From Chloroflexota bacterium (GTDB lineage Bacteria; Chloroflexota; Anaerolineae; B4-G1; SLSP01), in the NCBI GenBank assembly GCA_029555965.1, contig JAKQHY010000015.1, forward strand, positions 1 through 64,000: 64,000 bases of DNA, in the 5' to 3' direction. The notes beneath the pieces were generated by a model. That model made no database searches and had not been told where the DNA came from. It saw only the letters and a list, made by a program, of their open reading frames with translations. Shown here one piece after another: positions 17,184 to 27,627 of the stretch. Numbering within the stretch: the first letter of the stretch is position 1; every line of letters starts with the position of its first letter. The position numbers and the translations under genes were made by a program.

Positions 17184-17363
17184 ATGTCGGATATCGTCAT
17201 CCGAGCCAAAAACCTGGAAAAGCACTACACCATCGTCCGCCAAACGGAGCGCGGCCGCTACTTGGCCCTGCGACGCGCTGGCGCACAACGCAGGCCCGCG
17301 TCGTGCGCAAAAACCCGTCGCCTTCCAAATCAGGTGCTTTTCATCAATATGGTGCTCAAATAG
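17184..17363 (+). pseudogene. Remnant of polysaccharide ABC transporter ATPase N-terminus
   Basis: MSDIVIRAKNLEKHYTIVRQTERGRYLALRR then unrelated sequence and stop, no Walker A. Confidence 0.5.
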
Positions 17364-17494
17364 TTCATTGCGAATGAGCTTACCCAGAGAATGGCAAAAC
17401 AACAGGCCCATAACTTACTAATTAACCATTACCGAATTCAGTCTGAATCATCTTTTGCACTTAAATTACCAGAAAGCTATTAGGAATTCTATTT

Positions 17495-19039
17495 ATGCTG
17501 ATTGATTCACAAGCTAAACCAGAACCGTCACGAACGCAACGAGCATATTTAAACATGATTTCATCTTTTCTTGATTATGGGGCGCGAATTGGAGTCTCTT
17601 TTATTATCACACCCCTTCTCGTTTCTGGTTTGGGCAGTACACTCTTTGGTATTTGGCAAGTTCTAAATAGAATGGTCAGTTATATGTCGGTTGCTGATGG
17701 TCGTCCAACGCAAGCTCTCAAGTGGGTCATTGCTAACCATCAGGAAGCCGATGATGTGAACATCCAACGTCGGGCCATCGGTAGTGCTTTGCGGGCCTGG
17801 TGGCTAATGCTTCCTTTTATGACCTTAATTGGGGCAATTCTCGTATGGATATCTCCGTTAGTGGTAAAAACGCCGCCAGAATTCATCACTGTGGTTCGAG
17901 TAGCATGTTCCTTGCTAGTTTTCAACTTGATGCTATTGGGAATAACCTCTCTGCCCACATCTGTTCTAAGAGGCATGAATTTAGAGTACAAATGTATGGG
18001 CGTCGTAGCAGGTATGAACGTCCTGGATGGTCTGCTGGTTGCAGGCGCACTATATTTAGACTGGGGCTTGATTGGTGTTGCGGGGGCACACCTTATCCAG
18101 AATTTGCTAACGGGGCTTCTTTTCTGGTATCTGGTTAAAACTAGTCTGCCCTGGTTTGGGGTGGCAAAAACCTCGCGGCAAGAAGCTCGTAATTTCCTCA
18201 GCCTAAGCATCTGGTATGCTGGATGGAACTTGGTCCATAACTTATTGCTTTTTAGCGATGTGATGCTTCTTGGTTTGATTCTGTCGGCCACTGCCGTCAC
18301 ACAATACACCCTGACCGGCTATGTTGCACAGGTGCTCATTGAGGTCACAACTATGATAATTGGTGCCGCCGCCCCAGGTCTGGGGGGGCTGATCGGACAA
18401 CGTCAGTATGAAAGAGTTGTTGCTTTGCGCAAGGAAATGCTGTGGATAAGCAGCTTTGTCGCAGGGGTGTTGGGGTCTATGATTTTGCTTTGGAATAAAT
18501 CATTCATCACATTATGGGTGGGTGAGGAACACTATACGGGGCCTGTAATTAATCTGTTACTGGTTTTGATGGCAATACAATTGTTATTCCTACGTAACGA
18601 GAGTTACCTTATTGATCTCACTCTAGATTTACGGCGCAAGGTAATCCTCGGTATAATGTCGGTATTGCTTTCGATTGGACTAGCAGCAGTGTTGACCCAC
18701 TGGATGGGGATCCTGGGTCTCTGTTTAGGAATCTTGGGTGGCCGTATGTTGTTAACCATAGCGTATCCGGCAATTACCACTGAGTTTTTGGGGGTCTCTT
18801 GGCTGTCCCAGTTTAAACCCATGCTTCGCTCAACTTTTGTAATGATCGGATTGTTTATATTAGCAACCTATTTGGGGCAGATCATCAAAGTGGATCGCTG
18901 GATCATGTTGATAGGCTATACAAGCCTCAGTATACCAATAGTTGCAGTGATATTTTGGGGTATAGGATTTTCATCTCAGGAAAGAAAGCAATTGGTGAAG
19001 CGGATAAGTAACCTCAAATTCCTGGCGAAGATTGTCTAG
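17495..19039 (+). CDS. Wzx-like oligosaccharide flippase
   Basis: Multi-TM, FLDYGARIGVSFIITPLLVSGLGSTLFGIWQVLNRM. Confidence 0.8.
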   Translation: MLIDSQAKPEPSRTQRAYLNMISSFLDYGARIGVSFIITPLLVSGLGSTLFGIWQVLNRMVSYMSVADGRPTQALKWVIANHQEADDVNIQRRAIGSALRAWWLMLPFMTLIGAILVWISPLVVKTPPEFITVVRVACSLLVFNLMLLGITSLPTSVLRGMNLEYKCMGVVAGMNVLDGLLVAGALYLDWGLIGVAGAHLIQNLLTGLLFWYLVKTSLPWFGVAKTSRQEARNFLSLSIWYAGWNLVHNLLLFSDVMLLGLILSATAVTQYTLTGYVAQVLIEVTTMIIGAAAPGLGGLIGQRQYERVVALRKEMLWISSFVAGVLGSMILLWNKSFITLWVGEEHYTGPVINLLLVLMAIQLLFLRNESYLIDLTLDLRRKVILGIMSVLLSIGLAAVLTHWMGILGLCLGILGGRMLLTIAYPAITTEFLGVSWLSQFKPMLRSTFVMIGLFILATYLGQIIKVDRWIMLIGYTSLSIPIVAVIFWGIGFSSQERKQLVKRISNLKFLAKIV

Positions 19040-19307
19040 ATGAATCATCAAAATGGAGGTTATGACCGCGATTTAGTTTATCACGGTCAGTCGATAAGCC
19101 CACAGTGGTTTATGATTCAGGATTTTATTGAAGTGCTCGAAAAACTAACTTGAATTTCCAGACAGCTATTTTTTCAGAAAGGTTTTGGCACGGTGATATC
19201 TCGATATTTTGATGCTGATGGAGTATCACGAGCTACTCATCCGGGCTCATTGTTTTGTGACCTATCGATGTTTGTCTTAAAAGTTCGATCCAAGTAGGTA
19301 GTCTATA

Positions 19308-20582
19308 ATGAGGCAATGCTCTCGCGTTGATCAGATTTGTCTGAATTATGGTTATCCAGAAGAGTTTCGCACCCTGCTGGAACGTATCGTCAAAGCTATC
19401 ACTGTTCCCGAAACCTTATCTATAGTGCTTCTAGGTAGCGCTAGTCGCGGAGAAATCGTCGGCCAACTGGGGCCTCGTGGCCTGATGTTGTTTAGCGATC
19501 TAGAGATAATGGTGATTACACGACATCAGAGTGAAGCTCGGACCAGGCAAAAAGCACTATCAGATATCGAGAGTTTGGAGGTTGAACAGAGAGCTATAGG
19601 TGCATGCACTTTCCATATTGATGTAGGCTATGACACGCAGCGATCGTGGAAGCGACCTCATAGTGAGTTCCATGCTTGGGAAATAAAGCAGACAGGATAT
19701 GTTGTGTTTGGCGAAGATGTGCTTGATTTGATTCAAGTCCAAGTCCAACCCCAATCTGCTATCCAATCATCTCTAAATAGGCTGTGGCACTTGTTGCTCT
19801 ATTTCCCCGCATCTCTATTGCGCAGGCAATCTACACAGCATGATGAGCAAGTCTTTAGCTATATATTGAGCCGGGCCATCTTGGATTTTCCGTTATGGTT
19901 GCTTGTCAGCAATAAGGTGTTGGTACCTGGTTTTACAAAACGCTATGATTTCCTTCAAGCAGAGCGTGAATTCTTCAGACAACAGGACTTTCCTGTAGAT
20001 GAATTGATTGACTGGGTTAAATTGGCTCTGGAGATCAGAAACGCCCCAACATCTGAATTGTTAAAAGAGAGAATTACGCCAGTTTATGAGGCTGTATTAG
20101 GTTGGTACTCCAAAATGGTTTTGTGGACAACAAAAAGTAGGATGATTTCAGACGATTTGCCGATATTGTTACAACAGTACAGAAAACAATTGTATTCACC
20201 GTTGGGTTGGAAGAGGCGTCTTTGGGAGGCACGTTTAGCAGTGGAGTTTGCCAAAACACGGCGCTTGCGACAGGGCGCCCATTGGTTGTTTGAAAACAAG
20301 CAATTACTGATTACATCTTTCCTTTGGCATATGCATCAAGCTGCCATTAGTTATCTTAACGACGATGCCCCAGCGGCAACAAAGTGGTTAGCACTAGCCG
20401 CATCCAATATGGAGGAACTTTGGCCGCGAGACTATAAACGTAGAAATGCTGACTCCTTTGTCGATTCGTGGCTTGCCTTACGGAATCGTTTTTTCGATTT
20501 CATTCCACAATTCTATAGAGGGTTGGAGTCCAAACAAAGTTATTACAGATGGATTCTCAGCGATGGTTACAACAGTATTTAG
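19308..20582 (+). CDS. Uncharacterised nucleotidyltransferase-like protein in polysaccharide cluster
   Basis: IVLLGSASRGEIVG...MLFSDLEIMVI resembles GSxxRGE/SDxE of Pol-beta NTases. Confidence 0.55.
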   Translation: MRQCSRVDQICLNYGYPEEFRTLLERIVKAITVPETLSIVLLGSASRGEIVGQLGPRGLMLFSDLEIMVITRHQSEARTRQKALSDIESLEVEQRAIGACTFHIDVGYDTQRSWKRPHSEFHAWEIKQTGYVVFGEDVLDLIQVQVQPQSAIQSSLNRLWHLLLYFPASLLRRQSTQHDEQVFSYILSRAILDFPLWLLVSNKVLVPGFTKRYDFLQAEREFFRQQDFPVDELIDWVKLALEIRNAPTSELLKERITPVYEAVLGWYSKMVLWTTKSRMISDDLPILLQQYRKQLYSPLGWKRRLWEARLAVEFAKTRRLRQGAHWLFENKQLLITSFLWHMHQAAISYLNDDAPAATKWLALAASNMEELWPRDYKRRNADSFVDSWLALRNRFFDFIPQFYRGLESKQSYYRWILSDGYNSI

Positions 20583-20696
20583 GCGACTGGTCAAGAAATG
20601 CACTCCAGCGCTTTTGAGAATCAGCCGGCATACTTCCAAATAATTGAGATCACTAGATGCTATGCGACAAGTGTGAATATACTACTGGAGACTATA

Positions 20697-21827
20697 ATGT
20701 CACCCATTCTTCTTGTTTTCATTGATAGCTTTCCTTTTGATTATCTAAATCACGCTCCGTTTTTGAGTTCTCTCGCAAACTCGTGGCGTGTTATTCCTGG
20801 CTTTGGGTATAGCTCCACCTGTCAAGTTGAGTTATTATCCGGTTTAACGCCGGACAGTCTCGGATATTTCGGCGAGTGGGTCTACAATCCTGCCGATGCA
20901 CCGTTTCGCAAGTGGCATTCGCCCTTGCAGACGCTTTCTGTCACCAGACATATCTACTACCTCGATCGGGTGCTGCACAAAATTTTACAGCGCATATCAG
21001 GAATTGGTATAAAAAACATACCTTTGTCCTATCTGAGTTATTTTAGTTCCCCGTATGTGAGCGTATTTGACAAGAGATTTCCACACAGTTCTATTCCGAA
21101 CCTGCCCAGGGTAAAGGGCGTGTGTTCTTATGATTATAGCAGCTTGCCGGTGGAAAAAGTAGATACCGCGGTCTATGAGCGGGCAAAACAGTGTATAGCG
21201 AATATCCCCGAAAATCATCATCTTTTTGTATCAATGACCAAGCTGGATCATGTAGGACATTGGAACGGCGTGGATTCCCCCGAATATCGTCAAAAAGTTG
21301 CCGAGTTAGATCAATGGGTCGAGGACTTATACGTGCGCTTTTTAAAGCGTTTTCCAGAGGGGGAGCTAGTCGTGATATCTGACCATGGAATGGTTAACGT
21401 GAAACAGCTAGTGACATTGGAATTGGAAAAGGTTTTTGGTAAAGTAAGACCCGACACTTACACCTATTTTCTGGATGGCACTTTACTCAGAATCTGGTCG
21501 GATCAGCCGCATCTGATCAACAATATGGTAGACTATTTAAGCAACCTGCAAATCGGCGTGTCCCTGACAACAAACGAACGTAATGCCTTTGGTCTTACTC
21601 GGCCTAGCTGCGGGAACATAATCTTCGTGTTAAATGAATCTGTTATGTTCGTGCCGAGTTTTTGGGGCGGGCGCAGCTCTAAAGGGATGCATGGATATCA
21701 TCCTCTGATTTCATCTCAGCATGGAATACTTTTAAGTTCAACGGCTCTTTTTCCTGATTTCACATCTATAGAGGAATTGCGCGCCCCCCAAATATTCCAA
21801 GGATTGCACTCGATAATGACAGTGTAA
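20697..21827 (+). CDS. Alkaline-phosphatase-superfamily phosphodiesterase
   Basis: MSPILLVFIDSFPFDYL...STCQVELLSGLTPDSLG...KLDHVGHWNG...VVISDHGMVNV. Confidence 0.75.
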   Translation: MSPILLVFIDSFPFDYLNHAPFLSSLANSWRVIPGFGYSSTCQVELLSGLTPDSLGYFGEWVYNPADAPFRKWHSPLQTLSVTRHIYYLDRVLHKILQRISGIGIKNIPLSYLSYFSSPYVSVFDKRFPHSSIPNLPRVKGVCSYDYSSLPVEKVDTAVYERAKQCIANIPENHHLFVSMTKLDHVGHWNGVDSPEYRQKVAELDQWVEDLYVRFLKRFPEGELVVISDHGMVNVKQLVTLELEKVFGKVRPDTYTYFLDGTLLRIWSDQPHLINNMVDYLSNLQIGVSLTTNERNAFGLTRPSCGNIIFVLNESVMFVPSFWGGRSSKGMHGYHPLISSQHGILLSSTALFPDFTSIEELRAPQIFQGLHSIMTV

Positions 21828-21846
21828 TGTTTGGAGGAACTCTGTT

Positions 21847-23316
21847 ATGAGCTTGTCAAATGTCCACCCGCACAGGAGATCGTTGCCTGCTACTGTTGGT
21901 TGGCACAAGTCTGTGATAACTTCCATAGGCCTTGTACTAGCTGTTCTGGCAGGCATCATGATATCAACGCTATCTATGGGGGTTCTTGCAGACAGACAAT
22001 TTGGAATATTCCTAATATTCTCGTTGCTCTTAGCTTTAACAGGAATTGCGCTAGCGCAGAGCGTCGATCGGGATAATGCTTCACATCTGACACAACTATT
22101 CTTGATGGCATTTGTCATTCGAATTGTTATGACTCTTATTCTGTATCAGCATTTCATGCATATAAACGGATACCCTTTTGTAGGTTCCTGGGGTGCCGAC
22201 GACCAGGGATACCATTATCGGGCAACTAGACTTGCTGAGCAATGGGCTGCGGGGAATTGGTATTTCCCATCTCACGATTCGGCCGCGTATGATTCGTTAA
22301 CGGCACTGTTCTATTTTACATTTGGATCTGTACCCTTGGTTGTACGCGCCCTTAACTGCTTTGCCGGTGCCGTGTCCACAGTTTTCACCGCCTCACTTGC
22401 CCACTACATATTTGGCGCAAGAATTGGACAAAAGGCTGGACGGTTAGTTGCCTTTATGCCTGACCTTTTGCTCTTTTCTGCTATTCAGTATCGAGACTCT
22501 CTGCTCACAGCGATGATTTTATATCTCATTTGGGCCTTCCGCTGGAACGGACCTGCGTTGCGGTCGTATTGGCATTTATTGATATCGCTAGTTGTTTTCT
22601 TTGGATTTTTATTCATGTATCGTAACGCTGCCCCTATTATGCTAGGGGTTCTTGGTACTACCGTGGTCTTCCAGATGTGGAGTCCAGATGTAAAACAGAG
22701 TTCCTCACGCGTAAAGTATTCCGTACTTCTCCTATCTTGTGTTCTATTGGGGATAGTTTTAGTACAGATTGTAGACACCCTATATGCTCAATCTATTTGG
22801 GATGTTGCCTGGCGAATAGAATCTAGTCAACAACATGCCTCTCGAATCCTCGCCGAATCACCCACTGATTCACTTAGTGCTCTGTTGTATACTGATCAGG
22901 GTGGGGTGCAAGGAATCTTGACAGCGCCAGTGCGATTTTTGTTCCCCCTAATATTACCTATACCGACTCCATCATTCTGGGGATCTCTTGAACTAGATGC
23001 CGTTCTGTTGTCTATGGGTTCATTGGTCTGGTATATAATGTTACCATGCGCCGGCTATGGCCTAATTTGGGCTCTGAAACATGACTTCAAAAAGGCATTC
23101 CCAATCTATGCTTTTCCTTTCTTTAGTTTAGTTGGCCTCTTTCTTATGTACTACTCAGGATCAATAAGGTATCGAACTCAGTTTATGCCGTTGCTTTGGA
23201 TATTGGTAGCCCTGGGTTTAGACCGGCTTTCACATTGGCACATGGAATATATGTTGATGTTAATATCATTGGGGATTGTTTTCGCAGGATATATAGCTTT
23301 CAAGGGGAGCCTTTAA
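21847..23316 (+). CDS. Polytopic membrane glycosyltransferase/Wzy-like protein
   Basis: Many TM segments; GSWGADDQGYHYRATRLAEQW...FAGAVSTVFTASLAHYIFG. Confidence 0.6.
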   Translation: MSLSNVHPHRRSLPATVGWHKSVITSIGLVLAVLAGIMISTLSMGVLADRQFGIFLIFSLLLALTGIALAQSVDRDNASHLTQLFLMAFVIRIVMTLILYQHFMHINGYPFVGSWGADDQGYHYRATRLAEQWAAGNWYFPSHDSAAYDSLTALFYFTFGSVPLVVRALNCFAGAVSTVFTASLAHYIFGARIGQKAGRLVAFMPDLLLFSAIQYRDSLLTAMILYLIWAFRWNGPALRSYWHLLISLVVFFGFLFMYRNAAPIMLGVLGTTVVFQMWSPDVKQSSSRVKYSVLLLSCVLLGIVLVQIVDTLYAQSIWDVAWRIESSQQHASRILAESPTDSLSALLYTDQGGVQGILTAPVRFLFPLILPIPTPSFWGSLELDAVLLSMGSLVWYIMLPCAGYGLIWALKHDFKKAFPIYAFPFFSLVGLFLMYYSGSIRYRTQFMPLLWILVALGLDRLSHWHMEYMLMLISLGIVFAGYIAFKGSL

Positions 23317-23317
23317 T

Positions 23318-24511
23318 ATGAGTAACTCTGTCCGGCTTGGAATAGTTCAAGATGGGCCCGTAGCTTTTGATGGTGAGAACTACTGGAATAGCCATCCTAT
23401 GGGGCACTATCTAGAGCGTATATGTGCAGAATTTGGTCGGATTAACCTATATGCCCCAGTAGTAACTAAAGATAGTGCTTTTTATGAAACATTCCATGAG
23501 GTGCAACTTGATAGCGATTTGATTCATGTGAATCCATTACGAGTCGGTGGCGGGAATATTTTCTCGGCACTCTGGCGACAGATAAAACAAATTCCCCTCT
23601 ATTGGCGCAACTTGGCAAAAAACGATTGGGTGCTGTTTTTTTTGCCCGCCACATTTGCATTCCCAGGAATTCTGGTGCGGCAGCTACAGAAACTTCCTTA
23701 CGCACTCTATTTTGGAAGCGATTGGGAGGAAATAGCCCCTTTTGAGTTCCGCTGGAAGAGATGGCGTTTTTTGCTACCCACATATTTGAATATCGGCAAA
23801 CAATTGCAGAATCGAGCAATTAGAGAGGCTTCTTTCTGTCTGACTGCAGGATTTGCTCTCAAGAATAAGATTGCGCGTCAGGGAAAACCGTGTTTTGCGA
23901 CTGTCCCACGCATCAACTTGAGCCTAAAGGAGTTATTCTTTAGACCGGATACTTGTTTACATCAGGAGGTAGTATGCTTATTTGTCGGCAGTTTGATACC
24001 ACGCAAAGGTTTGGACTGTCTCTTGGCGTCCATCGGATTATTACGTGAATGGGGCTTGCCTGCTAGACTGTGCATTGTTGGTGACGGACCACTAAGGTCA
24101 ACATTGGAGACACAGGTAAAGGAGCAAAACCTTGCCGGTATCGTTGATCTTGTAGGACATATCCCTAACGGACCCCAACTATGGCAACAGTACCGGGAAT
24201 CTGATATCTTTGTCCTACCCACAAGGTCTGAGGGTTTTCCACGCGTTCTGTATGAGGCGATGAGTCAAAGCCTTCCAATCGTAACGACTAACGTAAGCGG
24301 TATTCCGTATGTAATGGAGCATCGGCGTAATGCGCTTCTCGTCGCCCCAGATGAGACTAAGTCCATTGCTAATGCTATTACCGAACTAATGCAGACCCCT
24401 GCCCTGCGACAGAAACTGATTATAGAAGGTATCAAAACAGTCAGTGAGATACTGCGAGCAGATCCGGGAGAGCAACTAAAAAGTCTGGTATGCGCGCAAT
24501 CACACAAATGA
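23318..24511 (+). CDS. Glycosyltransferase family 4/1
   Basis: VCLFVGSLIPRKGLDCLL...IFVLPTRSEGFPRVLYEAMSQSLPIVTTNVSGIP. Confidence 0.9.
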   Translation: MSNSVRLGIVQDGPVAFDGENYWNSHPMGHYLERICAEFGRINLYAPVVTKDSAFYETFHEVQLDSDLIHVNPLRVGGGNIFSALWRQIKQIPLYWRNLAKNDWVLFFLPATFAFPGILVRQLQKLPYALYFGSDWEEIAPFEFRWKRWRFLLPTYLNIGKQLQNRAIREASFCLTAGFALKNKIARQGKPCFATVPRINLSLKELFFRPDTCLHQEVVCLFVGSLIPRKGLDCLLASIGLLREWGLPARLCIVGDGPLRSTLETQVKEQNLAGIVDLVGHIPNGPQLWQQYRESDIFVLPTRSEGFPRVLYEAMSQSLPIVTTNVSGIPYVMEHRRNALLVAPDETKSIANAITELMQTPALRQKLIIEGIKTVSEILRADPGEQLKSLVCAQSHK

Positions 24512-24727
24512 ATGGCTGTATTTACCTACCAAATGCAGACGACCTAAAGTCGGACAGGTCAGGGAATGATACCTGTACGAAATGTGTACTAACATTACCA
24601 TTTTCAAGATAGAAGCTGTCTGTTTAGGTATACTACACATTGTGGTTCGACAAGCAAGCGACGCCCCGGAAAACTATGGTATTATGTATGAATGTCAAGT
24701 GCTGGTAGAGCAAAAGGAGTTGTGGTT

Positions 24728-25876
24728 ATGAGCAACAGCACATGTGTTGGTATTGATGCGTCTCGCTGTCGCTCCGGGGGTGCTCGAGCCCATTTGCTCG
24801 GAATCCTCAACAATGTGACTCCGAGAACTTATGGCATTGAGCGCGTCCACATCTGGTCATTTCAAAGTCTCTTGGACACGATTCCCGATTATCCTTGGTT
24901 AGTGAAGCACTCTCCCCCTGCATTGAGAAAAAGCCTGTGGTGCCAACTTCATTGGCAGGCTTGTCGCTTAACAGACGAAGTGAAACGGGCAGGGTGCCAT
25001 ATTCTCTTTACTGCAGATGCTTCTACCCTATGCCGCTTCAAACCACAAGTAGTATTGAGTCAGGATCTGCTCTCCTACGAACCTGATGTGCTGCGCCTGT
25101 TTGGTTGGGGGAAAGCACGTTTGCGGCTGTTAGCTATTCTGTGGTTACAGAATATAGCTTTTCGTCGTGCCGATGGTGTCATATTTCTGACCCGTTATGC
25201 TGGCAATGTAATTCAACAGTCATGTGGACGACTGCCCCGAGTGGCATATATTCCACACGGCGTTGACTGTAGTTTTGGACAGATCAAAAGGCAAGCAATG
25301 TGGCCACGGTCAAGTGAGCGTCCCATTCGTTGCTTATATGTTTCCAACGCAACTTTGTACAAGCACCAGTGGGTAGTGATTCGCGCCATTGAAATGCTGC
25401 GTAATCAAGGTATAGATATCACCCTGACACTTGTCGGGGGTGGGTCAGGTGAAGCACAAAGGAAATTGGTCAAACAAATGACAAAGTCGGATCCGGATAA
25501 CCTATTCGTTGCGCAGAAAGAGTTTTTACCCTATGCTAAGTTGGCGAATTTCCTTGCACAGTCGGATATTTTTGTCTTTGCGTCAAGCTGCGAAGCTTTT
25601 GGGATCACGCTTCTTGAGGCTATGGCGGCAGGTCTTCCGATTGCCTGCTCGAATAGAAGCTGTCTGCCAGAGCTATTGGAAGACGCGGGCGTTTACTTCG
25701 ACCCAGAAGACCATACTTCAATTGCCACGGCAATACGAAAGCTGATTGATGACTCGTTACTCAGGGAAGGCGTGGCAAGCAAGGCCAAACACCTTTCATT
25801 ACAGTACTCGTGGCCACGTTGCGCTAATGAAACTTGGACATTTATTGCCGAGACTACTAAAAGGATAACCAAATGA
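24728..25876 (+). CDS. Glycosyltransferase family 4/1
   Basis: SDIFVFASSCEAFGITLLEAMAAGLPIACSNRSCLPE. Confidence 0.9.
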   Translation: MSNSTCVGIDASRCRSGGARAHLLGILNNVTPRTYGIERVHIWSFQSLLDTIPDYPWLVKHSPPALRKSLWCQLHWQACRLTDEVKRAGCHILFTADASTLCRFKPQVVLSQDLLSYEPDVLRLFGWGKARLRLLAILWLQNIAFRRADGVIFLTRYAGNVIQQSCGRLPRVAYIPHGVDCSFGQIKRQAMWPRSSERPIRCLYVSNATLYKHQWVVIRAIEMLRNQGIDITLTLVGGGSGEAQRKLVKQMTKSDPDNLFVAQKEFLPYAKLANFLAQSDIFVFASSCEAFGITLLEAMAAGLPIACSNRSCLPELLEDAGVYFDPEDHTSIATAIRKLIDDSLLREGVASKAKHLSLQYSWPRCANETWTFIAETTKRITK

Positions 25877-27015
25877 CAGAAAAAAAACCGTATCAGGTTT
25901 GCACCAACTGTGTGATGGACACAAGCGATCCCCGTATCGTCTTCGACGAAAATGGGATCTGCGATCATTGCATTGACTTCCAAACCAACGTTCAGCCACG
26001 GTGGAATACAGGCGAGCAGGGGCAGCGGCGGCTCGAAGTGATCGTACAATCCATCAAACGTGCAGGCAAAGGCAAGGATTTCGACTGCCTGCTCGGTATC
26101 AGCGGGGGGATGGATAGCTCTTACATGCTCCATGTGATGGTAACGAAGTTCGGTTTGCGCCCACTCGTGTTCCATATAGACGGGGGATGGAATACCGAGT
26201 TATCCGTACATAACATCAATGTGCTGATCGACAAGCTAAACCTGGACCTTTACACAGAGGTAATTGACTGGGAGGAAATGCGTGATTTTCAGCTCGCGTG
26301 GTTCAAATCCGGTGTGCCGCATATTGACATACCCCAGGATCATGCATTCATTGCGACTCTCTATAATTTTGCTGACAAATACCGTATCAAGTACATACTT
26401 AATGGAGGCAATATCTCGACCGAAGTTGTACGCCATCCTATCGAATATTGTTACTTTGGTACAGACATGATCCATATCCGTGACATCATTCAAAGATATT
26501 GCACAAAACCGATGAAAACATACCCGTTCAGTTCGATCTACAGGCACAAAATTTATCTTCGATATGTCCAGAGAATAAAAGTCATTAAACCCTTGAACTA
26601 TCTACCTTACACGAAAGCGGCTGCCCTCAAGTTACTGGAAGCAGAATATGGCTGGAAACCGTATCCACAAAAGCACTTCGAATCGCGATTTACTCAGTTC
26701 TTCGAGGGATACTGGCTACCGACACGGTTCGGCTACGATGTCCGCCGCAGTCAGTTCTCAAGCCTCATCTTGACGGGACAGATGACTCGGGAAGCAGCCC
26801 TACAAGAATTAGAAAAACCATCCTACGATCCAGAGACCATTGGCCACGATTTTGATTACATCGCAACAAAACTCGGGATTTCAGGGGATGAACTTCGCAG
26901 TTACCTGACAATGCCAAAGAAATTTTACTGGGATTACCGCAATCAAAAAAGCATGTTAGGTATCGCCACCAGAATTGTGACGGCTTTAGGGCTAGATCGG
27001 AGTGGTATACGATGA
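25873..27015 (+). CDS. N-acetyl sugar amidotransferase (WbpG-like)
   Basis: YQVCTNCVMDTSDPRIVFDENGICDHC...LLGISGGMDSSYMLHV. Confidence 0.92.
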   Translation: MTEKKPYQVCTNCVMDTSDPRIVFDENGICDHCIDFQTNVQPRWNTGEQGQRRLEVIVQSIKRAGKGKDFDCLLGISGGMDSSYMLHVMVTKFGLRPLVFHIDGGWNTELSVHNINVLIDKLNLDLYTEVIDWEEMRDFQLAWFKSGVPHIDIPQDHAFIATLYNFADKYRIKYILNGGNISTEVVRHPIEYCYFGTDMIHIRDIIQRYCTKPMKTYPFSSIYRHKIYLRYVQRIKVIKPLNYLPYTKAAALKLLEAEYGWKPYPQKHFESRFTQFFEGYWLPTRFGYDVRRSQFSSLILTGQMTREAALQELEKPSYDPETIGHDFDYIATKLGISGDELRSYLTMPKKFYWDYRNQKSMLGIATRIVTALGLDRSGIR

Positions 27016-27623
27016 TTGGTGTTATTGATTATGGACTTGGCAACATCCTGGCATTCCTTAACATCTTCAAGAGTCTGAACATCCCTGCAATGGCAGTCCA
27101 TACTGCTGGCGAGATTACTGCGGCAGAACGCATTATTCTACCCGGTGTTGGTTCTTTTGACTGGGCAATGGAACGACTTAATGCATCAGGGATGAGAAAA
27201 GCGCTTGATGAGTTGGTGCTGGTCAAAAAACTTCCCGTGCTGGGAGTATGCGTGGGTATGCAAATGCTGGCGCGCTTCAGCGAGGAAGGACAGCTGCCAG
27301 GACTCGGCTGGATACCCGCGGAAGTGCAACGATTCGACGAAACCTGGCTCACCCAGAAACCCCACTTACCACATATGGGTTGGAATGATGTTGAGCCACG
27401 CTCAACAAACGATCTGTTTCACAATTTAGCAGTTCCTAGATTCTATTTTTTGCACTCCTACTATCTCCGACCAGATAACGACGAACATGTTTTAGCAACA
27501 ACTATCTACGGTAAGCCCTTTGCTTCTGCCGTACGTGTTGATTATGTGTTTGGTACTCAGTTTCACCCCGAGAAAAGCCATCATTGGGGTATCCAGCTTC
27601 TGAAAAACTTTGCAAAGGTTTGA
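27012..27623 (+). CDS. hisH: HisH-type glutamine amidotransferase subunit
   Basis: IGVIDYGLGNILAF...LPVLGVCVGMQMLARFSEEG...FGTQFHPEKSHHWGIQLLKNF. Confidence 0.93.
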   Translation: MIGVIDYGLGNILAFLNIFKSLNIPAMAVHTAGEITAAERIILPGVGSFDWAMERLNASGMRKALDELVLVKKLPVLGVCVGMQMLARFSEEGQLPGLGWIPAEVQRFDETWLTQKPHLPHMGWNDVEPRSTNDLFHNLAVPRFYFLHSYYLRPDNDEHVLATTIYGKPFASAVRVDYVFGTQFHPEKSHHWGIQLLKNFAKV

Positions 27624-27627
27624 GACA

